This document shows, in pieces, positions 11,841-24,399 of a stretch of DNA of 64,000 nt. A program made the translations under genes and the position numbers. The stretch spans positions 20,228,434 to 20,292,433 of the forward strand of contig NC_068934.1 in assembly GCF_023091745.1 (NCBI RefSeq), in the 5' to 3' direction. Below the pieces are notes generated by a model. That model was not told the DNA's origin and ran no database searches. It saw only the letters and a program-made list of their open reading frames with translations. Position 1 is the stretch's first letter; each line of letters begins with the position of its first letter. Source of the DNA: Budorcas taxicolor. Its lineage: Eukaryota > Chordata > Mammalia > Artiodactyla > Bovidae.

Positions 11841-12336
11841 CAAGTAGACGGATATAAAAAGTGCACATTTATTTACCCTGCCTGTCCAAAACTGATATCA
11901 GTTCTCCATTTTCCACTCTATGCAGCACTTTAACCTAGGAGGTACAGGACAACTCCATTTCCAGTTTGGCTGCTTGCATTAGTTGAATCAGCTCCAAGGA
12001 TCACAGTGCAAATCAAAGAGAAGCAGCACCGATACCCATTTACACTATAAAGTGTACTTTAATTCATCTTTGAACTTTTTCCACGTCACTGCAGGGTCAT
12101 GACTGTCGCCTTGTACTTTATACATACTTTCTATGCATTAATCATTTTAAAACACTACATATTAATATGTCGATTATATTTGAAGTCTGTGTAAGTGTTA
12201 TATCTACTGCTCTGTGTGTGTTAGTATATAATATACTACTGTGTTTCTGATATATGTTATAATAAAGATATAGCCAAACAAATTTTATACAGATTTAATA
12301 AGTATTCTAAGTAATATGACCTCATAGTTACTTACA
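11841..12336. other. Unrecognised block
   Basis: About 500 bases that I cannot assign. It contains a slightly GC-richer part (11920-12020) and ends in AT-rich DNA with an 'aataaag' at 12261. No long frame. Confidence 0.4.
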
Positions 12337-12585
12337 TCTGATGCTGAAGCTGAAACTCCAGTACTTTGGCCACCTCATGCGAAGAGCTGACTCATTGGAA
12401 AAGACTCTGATGCTGGGAGGGATTGGGGGCAGGAGGAAAAGGGGATGACAGAGGATGAGATGGCTGGACGGCATCACTAACTCAATGGACACGAGTCTGA
12501 GTGAACTCTGGGAATTGGTGATGGACAGGGAGGCCTGGCGTGCTGTGATTCATGAGGTCGCAAAGAGTTGGGACATGACTGAGCG
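12337..12585 (+). mobile_element. BovB LINE tail, first unit
   Basis: Plus-strand BovB from 'ctgatgctgaagctgaaact' to 'gacatgactgagcg', missing its last bases. It joins directly to a second BovB tail. The diagnostic bases (agtctgagtgaactctggg, gattcatgaggtcgc) are of the younger-type tail. Confidence 0.92.
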
Positions 12586-12744
12586 AAAAGGGGATGACAG
12601 AGGATGAGATAGCTGGATGGCATCATTGACTCGATGGACATGAATTTGAGTAAGCTCAGGGAGTTGGTGATGGACAGGGAAGCCTGACATGCTGCAGTCC
12701 ATGGGTTCACAAAGAGTTGGACATGACTGAGCGACTAAACTGAG
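12586..12744 (+). mobile_element. BovB LINE tail, second tandem unit
   Basis: Starts at 'aaaaggggatgacagagg', equivalent to 12437 in the first unit, and runs to the BovB 3' end (gagcgactaaactgagac). The variants here (aatttgagtaagctcaggga, cagtccatgggttcacaa) are of an older-type tail and differ from the first unit at many sites. Confidence 0.92.
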
Positions 12745-13039
12745 ACAAGTTTTAATGAAATTTAAGGTGTAATATGTGATTACAATGTGGAAATCATGAA
12801 CAGGCATGCATAGGATAGATGCCCTTCAGTAAAATGAAAGGATACCTGTGGTTAGAATTAAAATTTCTAACAACTTTTTAAATGATTTAAATACTGTGCC
12901 TCAAACATTAATGAACAAAAAGATGAGGTGCTTTAGGAAACTGCAGTAAATGATTCAAGGGTAATACGATATAGCCGTGACCTTGATAGGGTAGATGGCT
13001 GTAAAGTCTTGGGAGAAAAAAATTATACATATAAACACA

Positions 13040-13262
13040 TATGCTTGTGTGCTCAGTTGCTAAGTTGTGCCTGACTCTGCAACCCCATGGAGTGTAGCCC
13101 ATCAGGATCCTCTCTCCATGGGATTTCCCAGGCAAGAATACTGCAGTGGGTTGCCATTTCCTAATCCAGGGGATCTTCCTGACCCAGGGATCCAACCCAC
13201 ATCTCTTGCCTCTTCTACAATGGCAGGTGGATACATTACCACTGAGCCACCAGGAAAACCCC
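13040..13262 (-). mobile_element. Bov-tA SINE with perfect TSD
   Basis: Minus-strand Bov-tA. Perfect 11-bp TSD, atataaacaca, at 13029-13039 and 13263-13273. The target is AT-rich, as expected for LINE-machinery nicking. The right TSD runs into a (CA)n tract. Confidence 0.96.
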
Positions 13263-13310
13263 ATATAAACACACACATGCATACACACGCACACACACAA
13301 ACATATATGT
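13263..13310. repeat. (CA)n-rich microsatellite
   Basis: Interrupted CA repeat directly right of the SINE. Confidence 0.85.
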
Positions 13311-13680
13311 GCAGAAAACAGACTGAAGGCAAACTAAATAAATTTTCACATATAACATAGAATTTTAAATATACATGTGTAGATAAGAATTCCTGTAAGT
13401 TTAAAATAAGTGATTAGTGTTATAGATCTTTATTGTTTCACTTTTAATCTAAAAAAGGGCATGAATATGAACATACCTATATTGCCTCATATGATAAGTT
13501 CAATCAAATTTGGTAACAGTTCAGCATTTGGACTTCTAATAATTGCTTAGCTGTGTGACTATTTGACAATGAGACATCCATTTTTGATTGTGCACAAGGG
13601 CTTGAAATATTCCTGTGCACTGGGACTTGTCTGGTACTGTGTTACTGGCAAGAGAAGTGCTTCCAAGGTATTACAGCTTC
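13311..13680. other. Anonymous AT-rich DNA
   Basis: No feature recognised. Confidence 0.4.
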
Positions 13681-14008
13681 TCTTGGATTTCAAGGAGATC
13701 CAACCAGTCCATCCTAAAGCAGATCAGTCCTGGGTGTTCATTGGAAGGACTGATGCTGAAGCTGAAACTCCACTACTTTGGCCACCTCACGCAAAAGAGT
13801 TGACTCATTGGAAAAGACCCTGATGCTGGGAGGGATTGGGGGCAGGAGGAGAAGGGGATGACAGAGGATGACATGGTTGGATGGCATCACCGACTCAACG
13901 GACATGGGTTTGGATGGACTCCAGGAGTTGGTGATGGACAGGGAGGCCTGGCGTGTTGCAGTTCATGGGGTTGTAAAGAGTCAGACATGACTGAGTGACT
14001 GAACTAAC
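13681..14008 (+). mobile_element. BovB LINE, 5'-truncated tail
   Basis: Plus-strand BovB from 'cttggatttcaaggagatcc' to 'gactgaactaac'. A 62-codon frame at 13615-13803 contains the polymerase C-terminal region (EGLMLKLKLHYFGHL). Confidence 0.95.
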
Positions 14009-14390
14009 TTTGAGCCTGGGCCTCAAAATGAATCCGTGTGATGTGGATCAGTGCTTAAGCAAAGTAAGAATGTAAACTCAATGAAACCTACTACTTGAAG
14101 CATAGAACTCATTCACTTATCCACAATACACACAGAGAATCATATGCCACTTATCATATGCCACTGAGATTTTTCTGCTTGGTTGTTTTGCAATAGCTAA
14201 TTGATGCAGTAAATACGATGATTGAAGTTACAGGGATGCTTAAAATGTGCTCCAGGAAGCCATACAGCTTAGTTGTTTTGAATTCTTCCATTTTATGATG
14301 TATCAGAATTATCCCATGCTGTATAACTTAAAATATATCCTTTGTATTAAAACAAATACTGATCCTATTTAGAAAGATAATAAAAATACC
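14009..14390. other. Anonymous DNA
   Basis: No feature recognised. A short direct repeat, 'atatgccact', occurs twice at 14141-14165. Confidence 0.4.
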
Positions 14391-14490
14391 TCTTGTGCTC
14401 AGTTACTCAGTTGTGTTTGACTCTTTGTGACTGCATGAACTGTAACCTGCCAGGCTCCACTGTCCATGGGATTTTCCAGGCAATAGTAGA
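14391..14490 (-). mobile_element. Bov-tA SINE, tail half only
   Basis: About 100 bases of the SINE tail (gctcagttactcagttgtgt to gggattttccaggcaa), antisense; the tRNA-like head is missing. Confidence 0.85.
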
Positions 14491-15974
14491 GTAGGTTAAA
14501 ATTAAGTAGGAGAGATAAAAGGAGTTTTCTAAACACAGAACTGCTTCTGTTTATACTTTAAGTAAACAAAATCTCATCTAAAATTAGTTGTATTATATAT
14601 TATGATGCAAAAGTTTGATGACCATTTTCATGAGATTTGATGAGCTTATTTAAGAAATACATCTCTATCAGGATTGTGGAATACAGAATGTAGGTCAGGG
14701 ATCAAAGATTTTGCAATACAGAGGGGCTAGTTTTAAGTTGGTGCAGTAGTTCAGAAAAAGCAATGACAGAGGGTAGTAACATGTAGGAATGCATTTGAGG
14801 ACAGAATTGTGAAATTTTGTTAAGATTAATTTGATGAAGTTTAATGGTGTAAAAATACAGGGGAAAGAAAAAGTATCAAAGATGAATAAAAAAAAAAATC
14901 CTTGACCAGTTTATGAAATAGAAAACAACTCAAGATTGAATGCAATTTTGGCACTCTAGAGGTGGAGGATGATTATTCAGTTTGTTTCTTTTGTAACACT
15001 TGAGACTATTACTCAATGATTTATTTTAAATATCTGCTTTCCAATACAGGTATACGATCAAGGAATACTTAGGCAAAGTGCCAAATATAAACTCATGGAG
15101 AAAGATGACATATTAAGCTTGCAATATTCCTATTCATTCAGGAGTAACAACCAAGGATAATAATATGAAAAACATCCAAGGAAAGTTATATGTAAAAAAT
15201 ATGCTATGTTTAATGTTTTTTCATTAACAACTAAATCAGATGATACCAACCCCCTTGTTACTAGAACTAGCAGTCTCTCTACTCTCACAGGGGAGTGTTG
15301 AACATATGCAAAGACAGGATATCAATTAGATAGTGTCTCAATTGTCCTCCCTAAACTGGAATCACATTTGAGAAATATACTGTTATCTTGGAAGACAAAT
15401 CATATTTCCAATACTGCTCATGAAGTCATCTCAAGACAGAAATAAAATAAAAAAGATAGAAAATGCTTCTTCTGCTAGATTAGTGTTGAAAAGTGAAACA
15501 ACTAGTCTCAAACATTAACAAAATAAATCTTTGGTTCTCCCCTGCTATGAAGCTCATCGTGATACAATGTCAGTCTAAATGATCTTTGCATTTGCATGAC
15601 TTATAATCTCTTTAGAGAGAGACAGGGAGATTATTAAGACATTGTCAGATCTCAGATCAACAGGGAATGATAATCGTGGATTGAGCATCATTTGCCCCAT
15701 CAAACCAAGTTGAATGAAATTAAGGTTTTTATATCCGACGAACAAAATATAGCTTGCATTAACTTTAGCCACACACTGTGACTTGCAGAAATTTTATGCA
15801 GATGAGTATCATCTCTTCTGAGTTGGTATAGTTTCTAGAAATAGCATTCTGCTACAATAAACAGGTCTTTATCAGTGAGAAAACATCCAGACATGTCTCA
15901 TCTGTAGTTATGCTATTGTAAATCACACAAAGGGTATTTAGACTGCCATATAGTAATGAGTGGAGAGGCAGAAC
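14491..15974. other. Anonymous AT-rich DNA
   Basis: About 1.5 kb with no repeat or gene that I can recognise. Confidence 0.4.
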
Positions 15975-16130
15975 ATTAAGACTGGACTTAGAGATCTGGG
16001 ATTGTGTCCTATTTGTGTCACTAACTGTGGGACACTGGGTTGGATGAGGTACTGAGTCATAGGCTCCCTAAAGGGAAATAAAATTATTATAAGAATTCTG
16101 TAAGGTAATATATTAAAAGTCATAACACAG
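15975..16130 (+). repeat. MIR SINE
   Basis: Follows the MIR consensus: 'gatctgggattgtgtcc', 'tgtcactaactgtgggacac', a degraded 'cctcagtttcc' block, then 'gggaaataaaattattataa'. Diverged. Confidence 0.6.
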
Positions 16131-17434
16131 TTTTTAAGACATAAAATAAAGAGGCAACAAATTGCAGCTGTCAGTGATTATAGAATTCTGGTCACAGTGT
16201 TTTTTTTTTTTTTTGGTAATGGTGGTTTTGATGTTTTTCTTGTTAGAACTCCCTAGTCTCATACATGTTTATTGTAATCCTTTGGATTCCTGGTGAACTT
16301 ACAATAAAAAAGAGACAATTTGACTCAAAAATATTACTTAGAGCTTTTATAGGATTCTGTGATCCAAGGCACATTGCAGTAAAAAGCCCCAGTACAAGTC
16401 TGAATTAGAGAATAAGTTTACAAAGATTTATATATTGGAAATACAATTCTCCACGTTTTCTGTAAAACCCATTATTTTCCCTTCCCAACACTGCAGCCAC
16501 CTATTCATGAATCCAATGGGTAGAGAATGGGGGACTTGTGAACAAAATGATACAGGGAAAGGAGACTGAGAAGCACAGGAGAGAGTGAAAGTCTCACTGG
16601 AGGGGTGAGAAGAGACATGAATGAATGGAGGAGGACCCTATCTGGCAGGAGGATTTGCAAGTCCTCGGCCCCAAGCAGAAGCGATGTGAAGTAATCAAGA
16701 AACATCAACGCTAGTGTGACTGGAGCCCCCTGGAGCAGAGGAGAGGGACAGGAAACTAGATGATGAGCTTGGACTTAAGGGATAGGACACTTAAGAACAA
16801 GAGACTCAAATGCTATGGTTTGCATTTTTTCCTTTAGTATTTATCCCTTTACTAAAGATTTAGTCCCATATCTCAACTCAGAGATCACAGACATGTTTAT
16901 TCAGAAGAGTACTTTCTGATGTTGGAATGATAGTCACTTTTAGAATGCTTAAGACGTACAAAGTAGCAGCTTTTGTAGCAAGTTCCTGCCTAGTTGCACT
17001 TTCTTATCTCCCTTTTAGACACAGAAGGATCTGAGGCCTACACTAACATATACAAGAAATGGCTCAAATGCAGGTTCTGAAACGGCTTAATAATCATCTG
17101 GTACACTGCCATTCGTCATTTTATTAATACCATTATAATCAGTGAGGTTTCCTCTCCAAACTTGTTGTAAGTAAACTTTTAGCTCTTGCAGTATGCTTCC
17201 TTTTCTGATACTTTTTTTCACAGTCAAACCTACATATAGTACCTACTATTCTCTTTCAAGAAAACATGCAGAAACTACTGTAATGCTCAAAGCCCAGTAT
17301 CACATCAAAACTCTTTATACTGTACATAAAAAATTCAAAGTTCCAAACTTAAAACAGTGAAAAAAATAATGGAATATTTTAAAAGATGCTATTTCCTAAG
17401 AGCTATCATTTTAGCTGTATGTAAGATAGATATT
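16131..17434. other. Anonymous DNA with T15 run
   Basis: A T tract lies at 16200-16214. A 67-codon minus-strand frame (16708-16505) has no recognisable domain. No other feature. Confidence 0.4.
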
Positions 17435-17562
17435 CAGTTCAGTTCAGTTCAGTCGCTCAGTCGTGTCCAACTCTTTGCGACCCCATGAATCGCAGCATGC
17501 CAGGCCTCCCTGTCCATCACGAACTCCCGGAGTTCACTCAGACTTGCGTCCATCAAGTCAGT
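17435..17562 (-). mobile_element. BovB 3' end, strongly 5'-truncated
   Basis: About 130 bases of antisense BovB 3' end with three GTTCA units of the tail repeat (gttcagttcagttcagtcgc), ending in the 'agtcagtgat' block. Possible 6-bp TSD gatatt at 17429-17434 and 17563-17568. Close to consensus, so probably young. Confidence 0.93.
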
Positions 17563-17679
17563 GATATTAGATTATTATTATTAGAATGATTATCAGTATT
17601 ATCCCATTGATAATGCCATTGGTAGCTTTTATATTCAGAATGGAAGAGGAAATGCCATTAAGTTGCTGTGTCATAGATC

Positions 17680-18250
17680 CCCAAGACTACCCACAGGTTT
17701 GGTGATTCACTAGAGGGATCATGGGACATAGCATGTAGTTGTGTTTATGACTATGATTTATTACTGTCAAAGAACACAAAACAAAACCCGAAAAAGAAAA
17801 GTGCATGCAGGGAGAAGTCCTGAGGAAACCAAGCACAAGTGTACAAGAATCCTAGAATCCTGAGTTCTCTAGCATGGAATCACACAGAATGTACTTAATT
17901 CATTCATTGATGGACTAAGAAAACACACCTAATGGTATCTACCAGGGAAATTCATTAGAGACTCAGTGCCAGGAGTACGTACATTAAGGGGTACTCACAT
18001 AAAAATCTTCTGCTTACCATGTAACAAAATTCCAGACTCCCAGAAGGAAAGTTTGTGTTCAGCATAAACCTTATTGTTTGCACAAACTCTTTCAGCATAG
18101 AGCCACTCTAACCTAATTAAGAAATTGTGAGAACCTTCTTGAAAAACAGGTGCCCAGATGCAGGCCAGTGGCCAATCTTTTAAACAGGTCTTTCCAAGAA
18201 CAGTTATCTCACAACTGACACAACTCTTTTTATATGTTTTTGTCAATCTG
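17680..18250. repeat. Old mammalian LTR-like repeat, family not named
   Basis: The order of blocks (ggtttggtgattcactagag, gactatgatttattactgtc, 'gggagaagtcctgaggaaacc', 'ggaatcacacagaatgt', 'taccagggaaattcattag', 'aaaattccagactcccagaa') is one I recognise from a dispersed mammalian repeat, but I cannot give its name with confidence. The 83-codon minus frame at 17995-18246 lies in it and is not a gene. Confidence 0.5.
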
Positions 18251-18358
18251 AAAATTTAATCAGTCAGGCAAGGTGATTACTATGTAAGAGTTGCACACGT
18301 GTTCATGTACATGCACAGCATATATAACATGTATTTAGATGTATATTTATTTATTTAG

Positions 18359-18359
<1 letters not shown>

Positions 18360-18410
<51 letters not shown>

Positions 18411-18411
18411 A
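18360..18411. repeat. (TG)n microsatellite
   Basis: A long run of TG dinucleotides (about 22 units) following a TA tract; it abuts a SINE tail at 18416. Confidence 0.97.
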
Positions 18412-18415
18412 TAGA

Positions 18416-18545
18416 AAGAAAGAAAGAGAAGTTGCTCAGTCATGTCTGACTGTTTGCGATCCCATGGACTGCAGCTGACCAGGCTCCTCCATCCATGGGA
18501 TTTTCCAGACAAGAATACCACAGTGGGTGGTCATTTCCTTCTCCT
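18416..18545 (-). mobile_element. Bov-tA/Bov-A SINE, tail half
   Basis: Antisense SINE tail (gttgctcagtcatgtctgac to gtcatttccttctcc). It follows the microsatellite and a short GAAA repeat directly; dinucleotide repeats next to Bov SINE tails are common. Confidence 0.9.
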
Positions 18546-18767
18546 ATATATATGTATATAGTCAGTACATTATTACAATAAAGACAAAAAATAAGATAAT
18601 AGTATAACATATGCTAAAAGCAAATGCTGGTGTTAGTGGTACTCTTTTGGATAAGAAAAGATCTGTAAAAAAAATCTCTTATAAAGAGTTATTTGAGTAG
18701 AAACTGGAATGAACATGAGTAAGAATAAACACTGAGAGTCATAGATGTAGAAAACAAACTTAAGGTT

Positions 18768-19022
18768 TCAAGGGGGTGGGGAGGACATGGGGAGGAGGTG
18801 AGGGGTAAATTGGGAGATCGGGATTGACAAATATATACTACTATATATAAAATACATAACAAGTAAAGACCTCCTATATAGCACAGGGAATTCTACTCAA
18901 TATTATAACCTATATGGGAAAAGAATCTAAAAAGAGTGAATATATGAATATGTATAACTGATTCACTTTGCTGTATAGAAGAAACTAATACAACATTGGA
19001 AATCAATTATACTTAAAAAAAT
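18768..19022 (+). mobile_element. L1 LINE 3'UTR, older subfamily
   Basis: Shows the L1 3'UTR blocks in order: G-rich start, 'aaattgggagatcgggattg', 'tatagcacagggaattctac', 'cctatatgggaaaagaatct', 'gtataactgattcactttgc', and an A-rich end. Only the 3' end is present. Confidence 0.85.
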
Positions 19023-19109
19023 TTTTTTAAAGAAAACACTGAGAGTAAAAATAATTGAGGAAGGGAGAAAAGTAAAAGCAAGGGTCCTGGGGCAGATGTT
19101 TGCTAGTAA

Positions 19110-19432
19110 ATCAAAGAAACAGAAAGAAGACCAGTGTGATTTGAGCAGGATAAGCCATGAGTAGAATGGAGTGAAATGAGGCCAAGAAATGTTGACAGAA
19201 TGGAGAGCCTCCTAGGTCAGGGTAAAAATCTTTTATGTTAAAATATGTTTTTAATCAAATTTCCATTCCAGTGAGAATGGACCCTACTGGAACACTTAAG
19301 GAGAGGAATGTCATGACCTGATTTAGGTTTTAAAGAATTGTTATGGGAGCTGTGCAGAGAATAATTTATAGGGGTGGGGTGGAAGCAGAAGAGATAATAT
19401 AGGAAACTACTAGAGTAGTTCGAGAAGTAGAA
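19110..19432 (-). repeat. L2 LINE fragment
   Basis: Antisense L2: 'gaagaccagtgtgatttgag', 'aggaatgtcatgacctgatt', 'gggagctgtgcagagaataa', 'ggggtggaagcagaag' occur in the order of the L2 3' region. Old and diverged. Confidence 0.65.
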
Positions 19433-19436
19433 AGTT

Positions 19437-19500
19437 TTTTTAATTAATTTATTTTTTTATTGAAGGATAATTGCTTTACAGAATTTTGTTGTTTTATTTT
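19437..19500 (-). repeat. L1 3' terminal fragment
   Basis: 'tttttattgaaggataattg' and 'ctttacagaattttgttg' form the antisense 3' end of a ruminant L1 family. Only about 60 bases. Confidence 0.6.
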
Positions 19501-20892
19501 AAGAGGTTTTTAAGTTTTATTAAGTCCAACCATTCCAAGGAGAATTCAGTAAAAGAAAAATTCCATTCACATAAATCTATTTACATGTGCTCTTTTAAAA
19601 AAAAGAAAAAGGAGTGAGAGGATTAAAGGTTCATGCAGAAGCTTTAGAGCTTGAAGTAGTATTAAAATATTGAAAGGAAAAAGTAATGTTTCAGTTTCCT
19701 GCATAAGAAAATCACAATTCAAAATGCATAAGTGTGAGCTGAGTTCTTTCTACCACAAAATATGAATTGTGGTTGTTTTAATTAATGCTATATCAATGTT
19801 TTAAATATCTCAGGTATTACTGCTTTGAGATCTTTGGGAGAATTTTAAAACTAGGGAAGCAAAGAGATGATCTGAAATGCATACGTTTGTACACTTTGTA
19901 TAAGAAACATCAAATTGAAATTACAATTTCAACATACTACATAGGCACTTAATTTAAAAAAAGGAAAACTTTCTAATTGCAATTACAGACTAAGATTTTT
20001 CATTAAAATATCTCTCTTAGTTATGGAAAATAAATATATGACATTTATTTAAGGTTATCAATATTACTTATTAACATAAGGAAAAGATCTAAAAAATAAT
20101 TTCAAAAAGAACAAAATTCCATTTTGCAATATAAATAAACAAAATTACATAGACTGTATAGGACTTAGTGATTTACAACAAGGACAGAAAAAATTATGTA
20201 AATAAATATTATGTGACAAAGCAAATAAATAGTGGATATCACGCTTCTAGGGTTTTAACAAGGATAATCACAATATTTATGACTCAGGAATCTTACCAAT
20301 TGTAAGCATAATACAGCGCTATCTGGAGTAATTCTGTGTATATTTAATTAATTAATTTAATTAAGTAATTAAAAGCAGCAATATTCTTTTAGATGTGAGA
20401 AAATTACAATGGCTGCCCTCTACATTCACACCAGTATTTGCTGAACATATTCAGTGTATGAAAGTTTGTGTATATTCAGAGGATTTTATACATATGTACA
20501 TATGATCATTTTTAATATATGAGCATATGCATGATCACATGCAAACTGTTAAATACATTATGTATATGCTAATAACTAACATTTAAAGAAGGCTTATTAC
20601 AATCCAGGTATTTTGTTTTTAATATATGATATTAAAATGGATGCCTACTATAATTATCATATAGGCATTCTTACTACTTTCAATTTTAAAATAATAAAAA
20701 CAAGGCATATAATGGATAAAAAAATATTCCTATGATTATTCAGTTTTTGAATAGTTGAACTGGGAATCCCCAAGAAGTTCAAATCCAAAGCCTTTGTTTT
20801 TAACAATTATATAGTACCACTTCTAATATATCCATATGCCCTCTACATGTTTGAATATTTCCATGTAGAGAAGTAGCAATTAGATGACTGAG
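19501..20892. other. Anonymous AT-rich DNA
   Basis: Very AT-rich, including an ATTA-rich stretch near 20340-20375. No gene or named repeat seen. Confidence 0.4.
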
Positions 20893-21078
20893 ACTGTTGG
20901 TGGCTTAGACGGTAAAGAACTGCCTGCAATGCAGGAGACCTGGGTTTGATCCCTGAGTTGGGAAGATCTCCCTGGAGAAGTGAATGGCAACCCACTCCTG
21001 TATTCTTGCCTGGAGAATTCCATGAACAGAGGCTACAGCCCATGGGATCGCCAAGAGTCGGACTCGACTGAGTGACCA
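20893..21078 (+). mobile_element. Bov-tA SINE
   Basis: Plus-strand Bov-tA from the tRNA-Glu-like head (ggtggcttagacggtaaaga) to the tail (gactcgactgagtgacc). The internal promoter-like A/B region of the tRNA head is recognisable but degraded. Confidence 0.93.
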
Positions 21079-24000
21079 ATACTTTCAGCTTTAGATAAGA
21101 AGATTGGATAAATTCTGAGCAGTTTATTACAAGACAGCAAATAGAAAACCACACTTAGGAAGGTCTCTGCAGCCCTCTAATAAAAGCTACCACCACATAC
21201 CTCAAACCCAGGACAAAGACAAAATAGATCAACCTTCTGAGGCGAGTACTGTAAGGTTCCACTATTTATGCACATCTTAGGAAGCAACTGGAGGTGTCAG
21301 ATAATCGGAGGGAGAGAAATAAATGACTTGGTTTCCTACTTGTAATCTGGAGATTCTCTGTGACAATTAAACAATATACACTAGGTCTTGGATAAAAGCA
21401 AAGAAACTTTTGGTGGGTGACACCAGGGAAGAATTAGCATTTTGTTCTTCAAGTTATTGGTATACGTTTGACCAGCACTGACTGAAATTTCAAATACAAT
21501 ACACAGAGAACAGGCAAAGTTTTAATGTATTGTTTGTTTTAAACAAAAAGTAAACACTGTATTTACTCATAAACACATTGTTTTCAAAAATACGTTGAAA
21601 TTTTTAAAGTTTTTAAAAAAATAGTCCATGCTTAGAAATATCCAATACTAGTACCAATCATAAGAACATCCCACCTATTGTTATCGGGGACAAATGAGAT
21701 ATTTGTCCCCATATTAGCTAAGTTATGATTTCTCTCATAATGCACATTCTTTCTCTAGAATAGGCATATTGTGTATCATGTGACATATTTACTTCCTTCA
21801 TTTACATCCAATTTAAAGATACCTTGGATATAACAGGATAATATATAAAATTCCTTTAGGGTTCTATGTATATGAAGCCCTGTTGGAATTAATCCACTCT
21901 TTGGGCATCCCATGAATAGCTCCAATGTAACTCCTTAGTCTGGGTCCAACCGTAGCTAAACGAACAGACATGAAGATGGACATAAACCAAGCCTGTGGAT
22001 GAGGCAGGTATTGATGTCAACGTCAAACTGTAGCTTTGGTAGCTGTGAAAAGCCAGCATTACTATCTTGGGTCCCTGACTTCACACAAGAATAGTATCTA
22101 ATGCTTTTAGTATCTTAATATGTTGTGGTTTTAGAGCTCTTGTGTATATAATCCTATGAACAGTTAAGAAATAAAATCACAGCAAGCAACCCAAAACGTA
22201 CTCAACACATACTCTTACATTTTGCTGGATATCATTAGACATAGACACATGCATGGATATGAGTTACCGCACACGACAGGGATCATGTATAGGCACATAC
22301 GTGTGCTCAATGTATATGCTGACAAACATGAATGTACCCAAATGCAAGAAACCACAAACAAATATAGAAACACATAGCTATGAAAATGCCCCCAATGGGA
22401 CTATACAGAGTAATACATGCTCATGGAAGGAGGCATCATATATTTATGTAAATACAAACACAAGTGGGATTGATGATTTTCAGCTAATAGACGAGATCTC
22501 AAAGAATTAAACTGATGCATTCTCGAAGGGCATGAAATTTATTAAGGAACTCAAACACCAAAAACCCTTGGAATGTTTACTCTCCTTATGAAGTGATAAT
22601 GAAAGAAGAAATGACAGGCTGTGGACATAATACTGTGAGGTCAGAAGACATGTGCTAAGTGCCCATCAAAAAGCTGTTCTGCCTCTCAAGAGGAAGCAAG
22701 AGTTCTGATTTCCCTAAACTGCAATCAATTCTTCAGTCCCTTACTCTGTGTATTCAAATTAATCTGAAAACACAAATGAGCCTTTCAATTTACTAGCAGG
22801 AGGTTAAATTTTGAGAAAATTCATTTTTCAAGGAGTCTAGAGTTCATCATATTCATGATCACCTAATTTGCTTTCCTGGACACGCATAGTTATTCTCACT
22901 TGGGTAAGGGAAAGGAATAAAAGTGCAGTCTGTACTACCAGAGCAGAAATTTAAAATAAAAATTTCTTTTAAACTCACTCAATTTTTCAAACACTCCCTG
23001 ACTTTAACATAACCATGTGCATAGTTCAATGAATGGACCCAAATCCAGTAAGTAAATTTTATTTAAACTCATAAAAGCAAGTATCCTTATGCACATAAAT
23101 TTCAGGAATTAAGAGTATATCTTACAAGTGTGCTGATGTATTAATTACCCCTTCATTTACCAACATCTCCCTACACTTCTGTCACTCTCAGAATAGCATG
23201 CCCTATGGCTCCTGAATGAAGAGTCTACATTGTTTGACTTATCTGGGAATAGAACCACTTGACAATATGGAAACTAGGCAACATGGATGTACTAGTTTAC
23301 AGAGTTCAGGTAACTATTTCAATAAAGGACACAGGTAGGAGCTCTGGGGAGTTTCTGCTCAAACATCCTTGTAGTGCTTGGGATCATTATTGAAATAGCC
23401 TAAGGGGAGATGAGCTGAAATTCACAGGATGGATGTTTATCATCTTAGGTGTGGTGCACTCTTAAGGAGGGGTAAGAGTAAAGCCCGGCCAGAGGTAGAA
23501 CTCCTAGACTCAGTTTTGTTCTATCCTTTAAACTTGGACAGGACCAAGCTGCTAAACATGTTACTAGGATAATGCAGATGAAACATTCTAATAGTCATAT
23601 TTTATATGATAATAGTATTAAAGACCGATTAGAATGAGGGAAAAAAACGAACACATGTTCTAGCTCTTTCTTTTCTGTCTTGGTAGAGACACTACACATG
23701 GAATCTAGAGGTCTCATTGTGTAACCAGGAGCACACTTAACTGTTCCTGTGTGGTGGAGAGTGGGCCTTGCTTGGGATATGTGCACTGCATTACCTGTTC
23801 TTCTCAAGACACTACTGTGTCGAAGTGGCATAGAGCAGGATGATGTAGCCAAAGGAATTAAGCAGTTAGGTTTGATCTATGAGAGATGAAGGGGAAAACA
23901 CATGCCCACAAGAATTTTCATTTGTTTTGATGCTGTCATGGTACATAGAAACCACGCCAGCCACAGAAAATTGGTCTTCTGATGTGCACACATACTCTAG

Positions 24001-24399
24001 AGATATGGTGGAGAGAGTGAGAGAAAGACAGAGACAGACTGTTATATGGTTAATGGAATAAATCAATTTTAAAAAGCAACTAATCCAAACAAACTTAGAA
24101 GTCTTAGCTTGCACAAAGAAGCAAAGAAATGTGTCTCAAATGATGCTTTCATTCTCTACCCACCACATTTCCAAAATTATTTTCATTTGAATTCCAGAAT
24201 ATTACTTTCAAATATTGTAAAGTAGTATCTGAAAAATTATAACATTTCCTTTTGGAGATTTTGAAAATCTACATAGAATGTTAGTTAAGCTTTAACTCAA
24301 ATCCCTTTTCGTCAGTGAAATGAGGCAACTCAGACAAGTTCTTAGTGCTAAAATCTTAATGCTTTTCTTGGTAGTAGTTACCACTGTTTCTAATTAGAT
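21079..24399. other. Long repeat-poor stretch
   Basis: About 3.3 kb without recent SINEs or LINEs. It has a perfect hairpin at 21686-21710 (own entry). Frames of 60-85 codons at 22253-22510, 23595-23852 and 23866-24114 have no domain, no splice context and no codon pattern that I can support. This is the best candidate in the window for unique DNA. Confidence 0.4.
21686..21710. other. Perfect 10-bp stem, 5-nt loop
   Basis: GGGGACAAAT, then gagat, then ATTTGTCCCC, with no mismatch. Function unknown. Confidence 0.9.

Noticed and set aside
12908..13332. Overlapping frames on both strands of 76-130 codons
   Set aside because: They cover a Bov-tA and its (CA)n flank; SINE-derived.
20893..21078. 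tRNA-like head of a Bov-tA as a tRNA gene
   Set aside because: It is the tRNA-Glu-derived part of a SINE, too diverged for a functional cloverleaf. The same holds for all other Bov-tA heads here.
22253..22510. 85-codon frame in repeat-poor DNA
   Set aside because: No domain, no splice or promoter context, and composition like the flanks. Not enough for a gene call.
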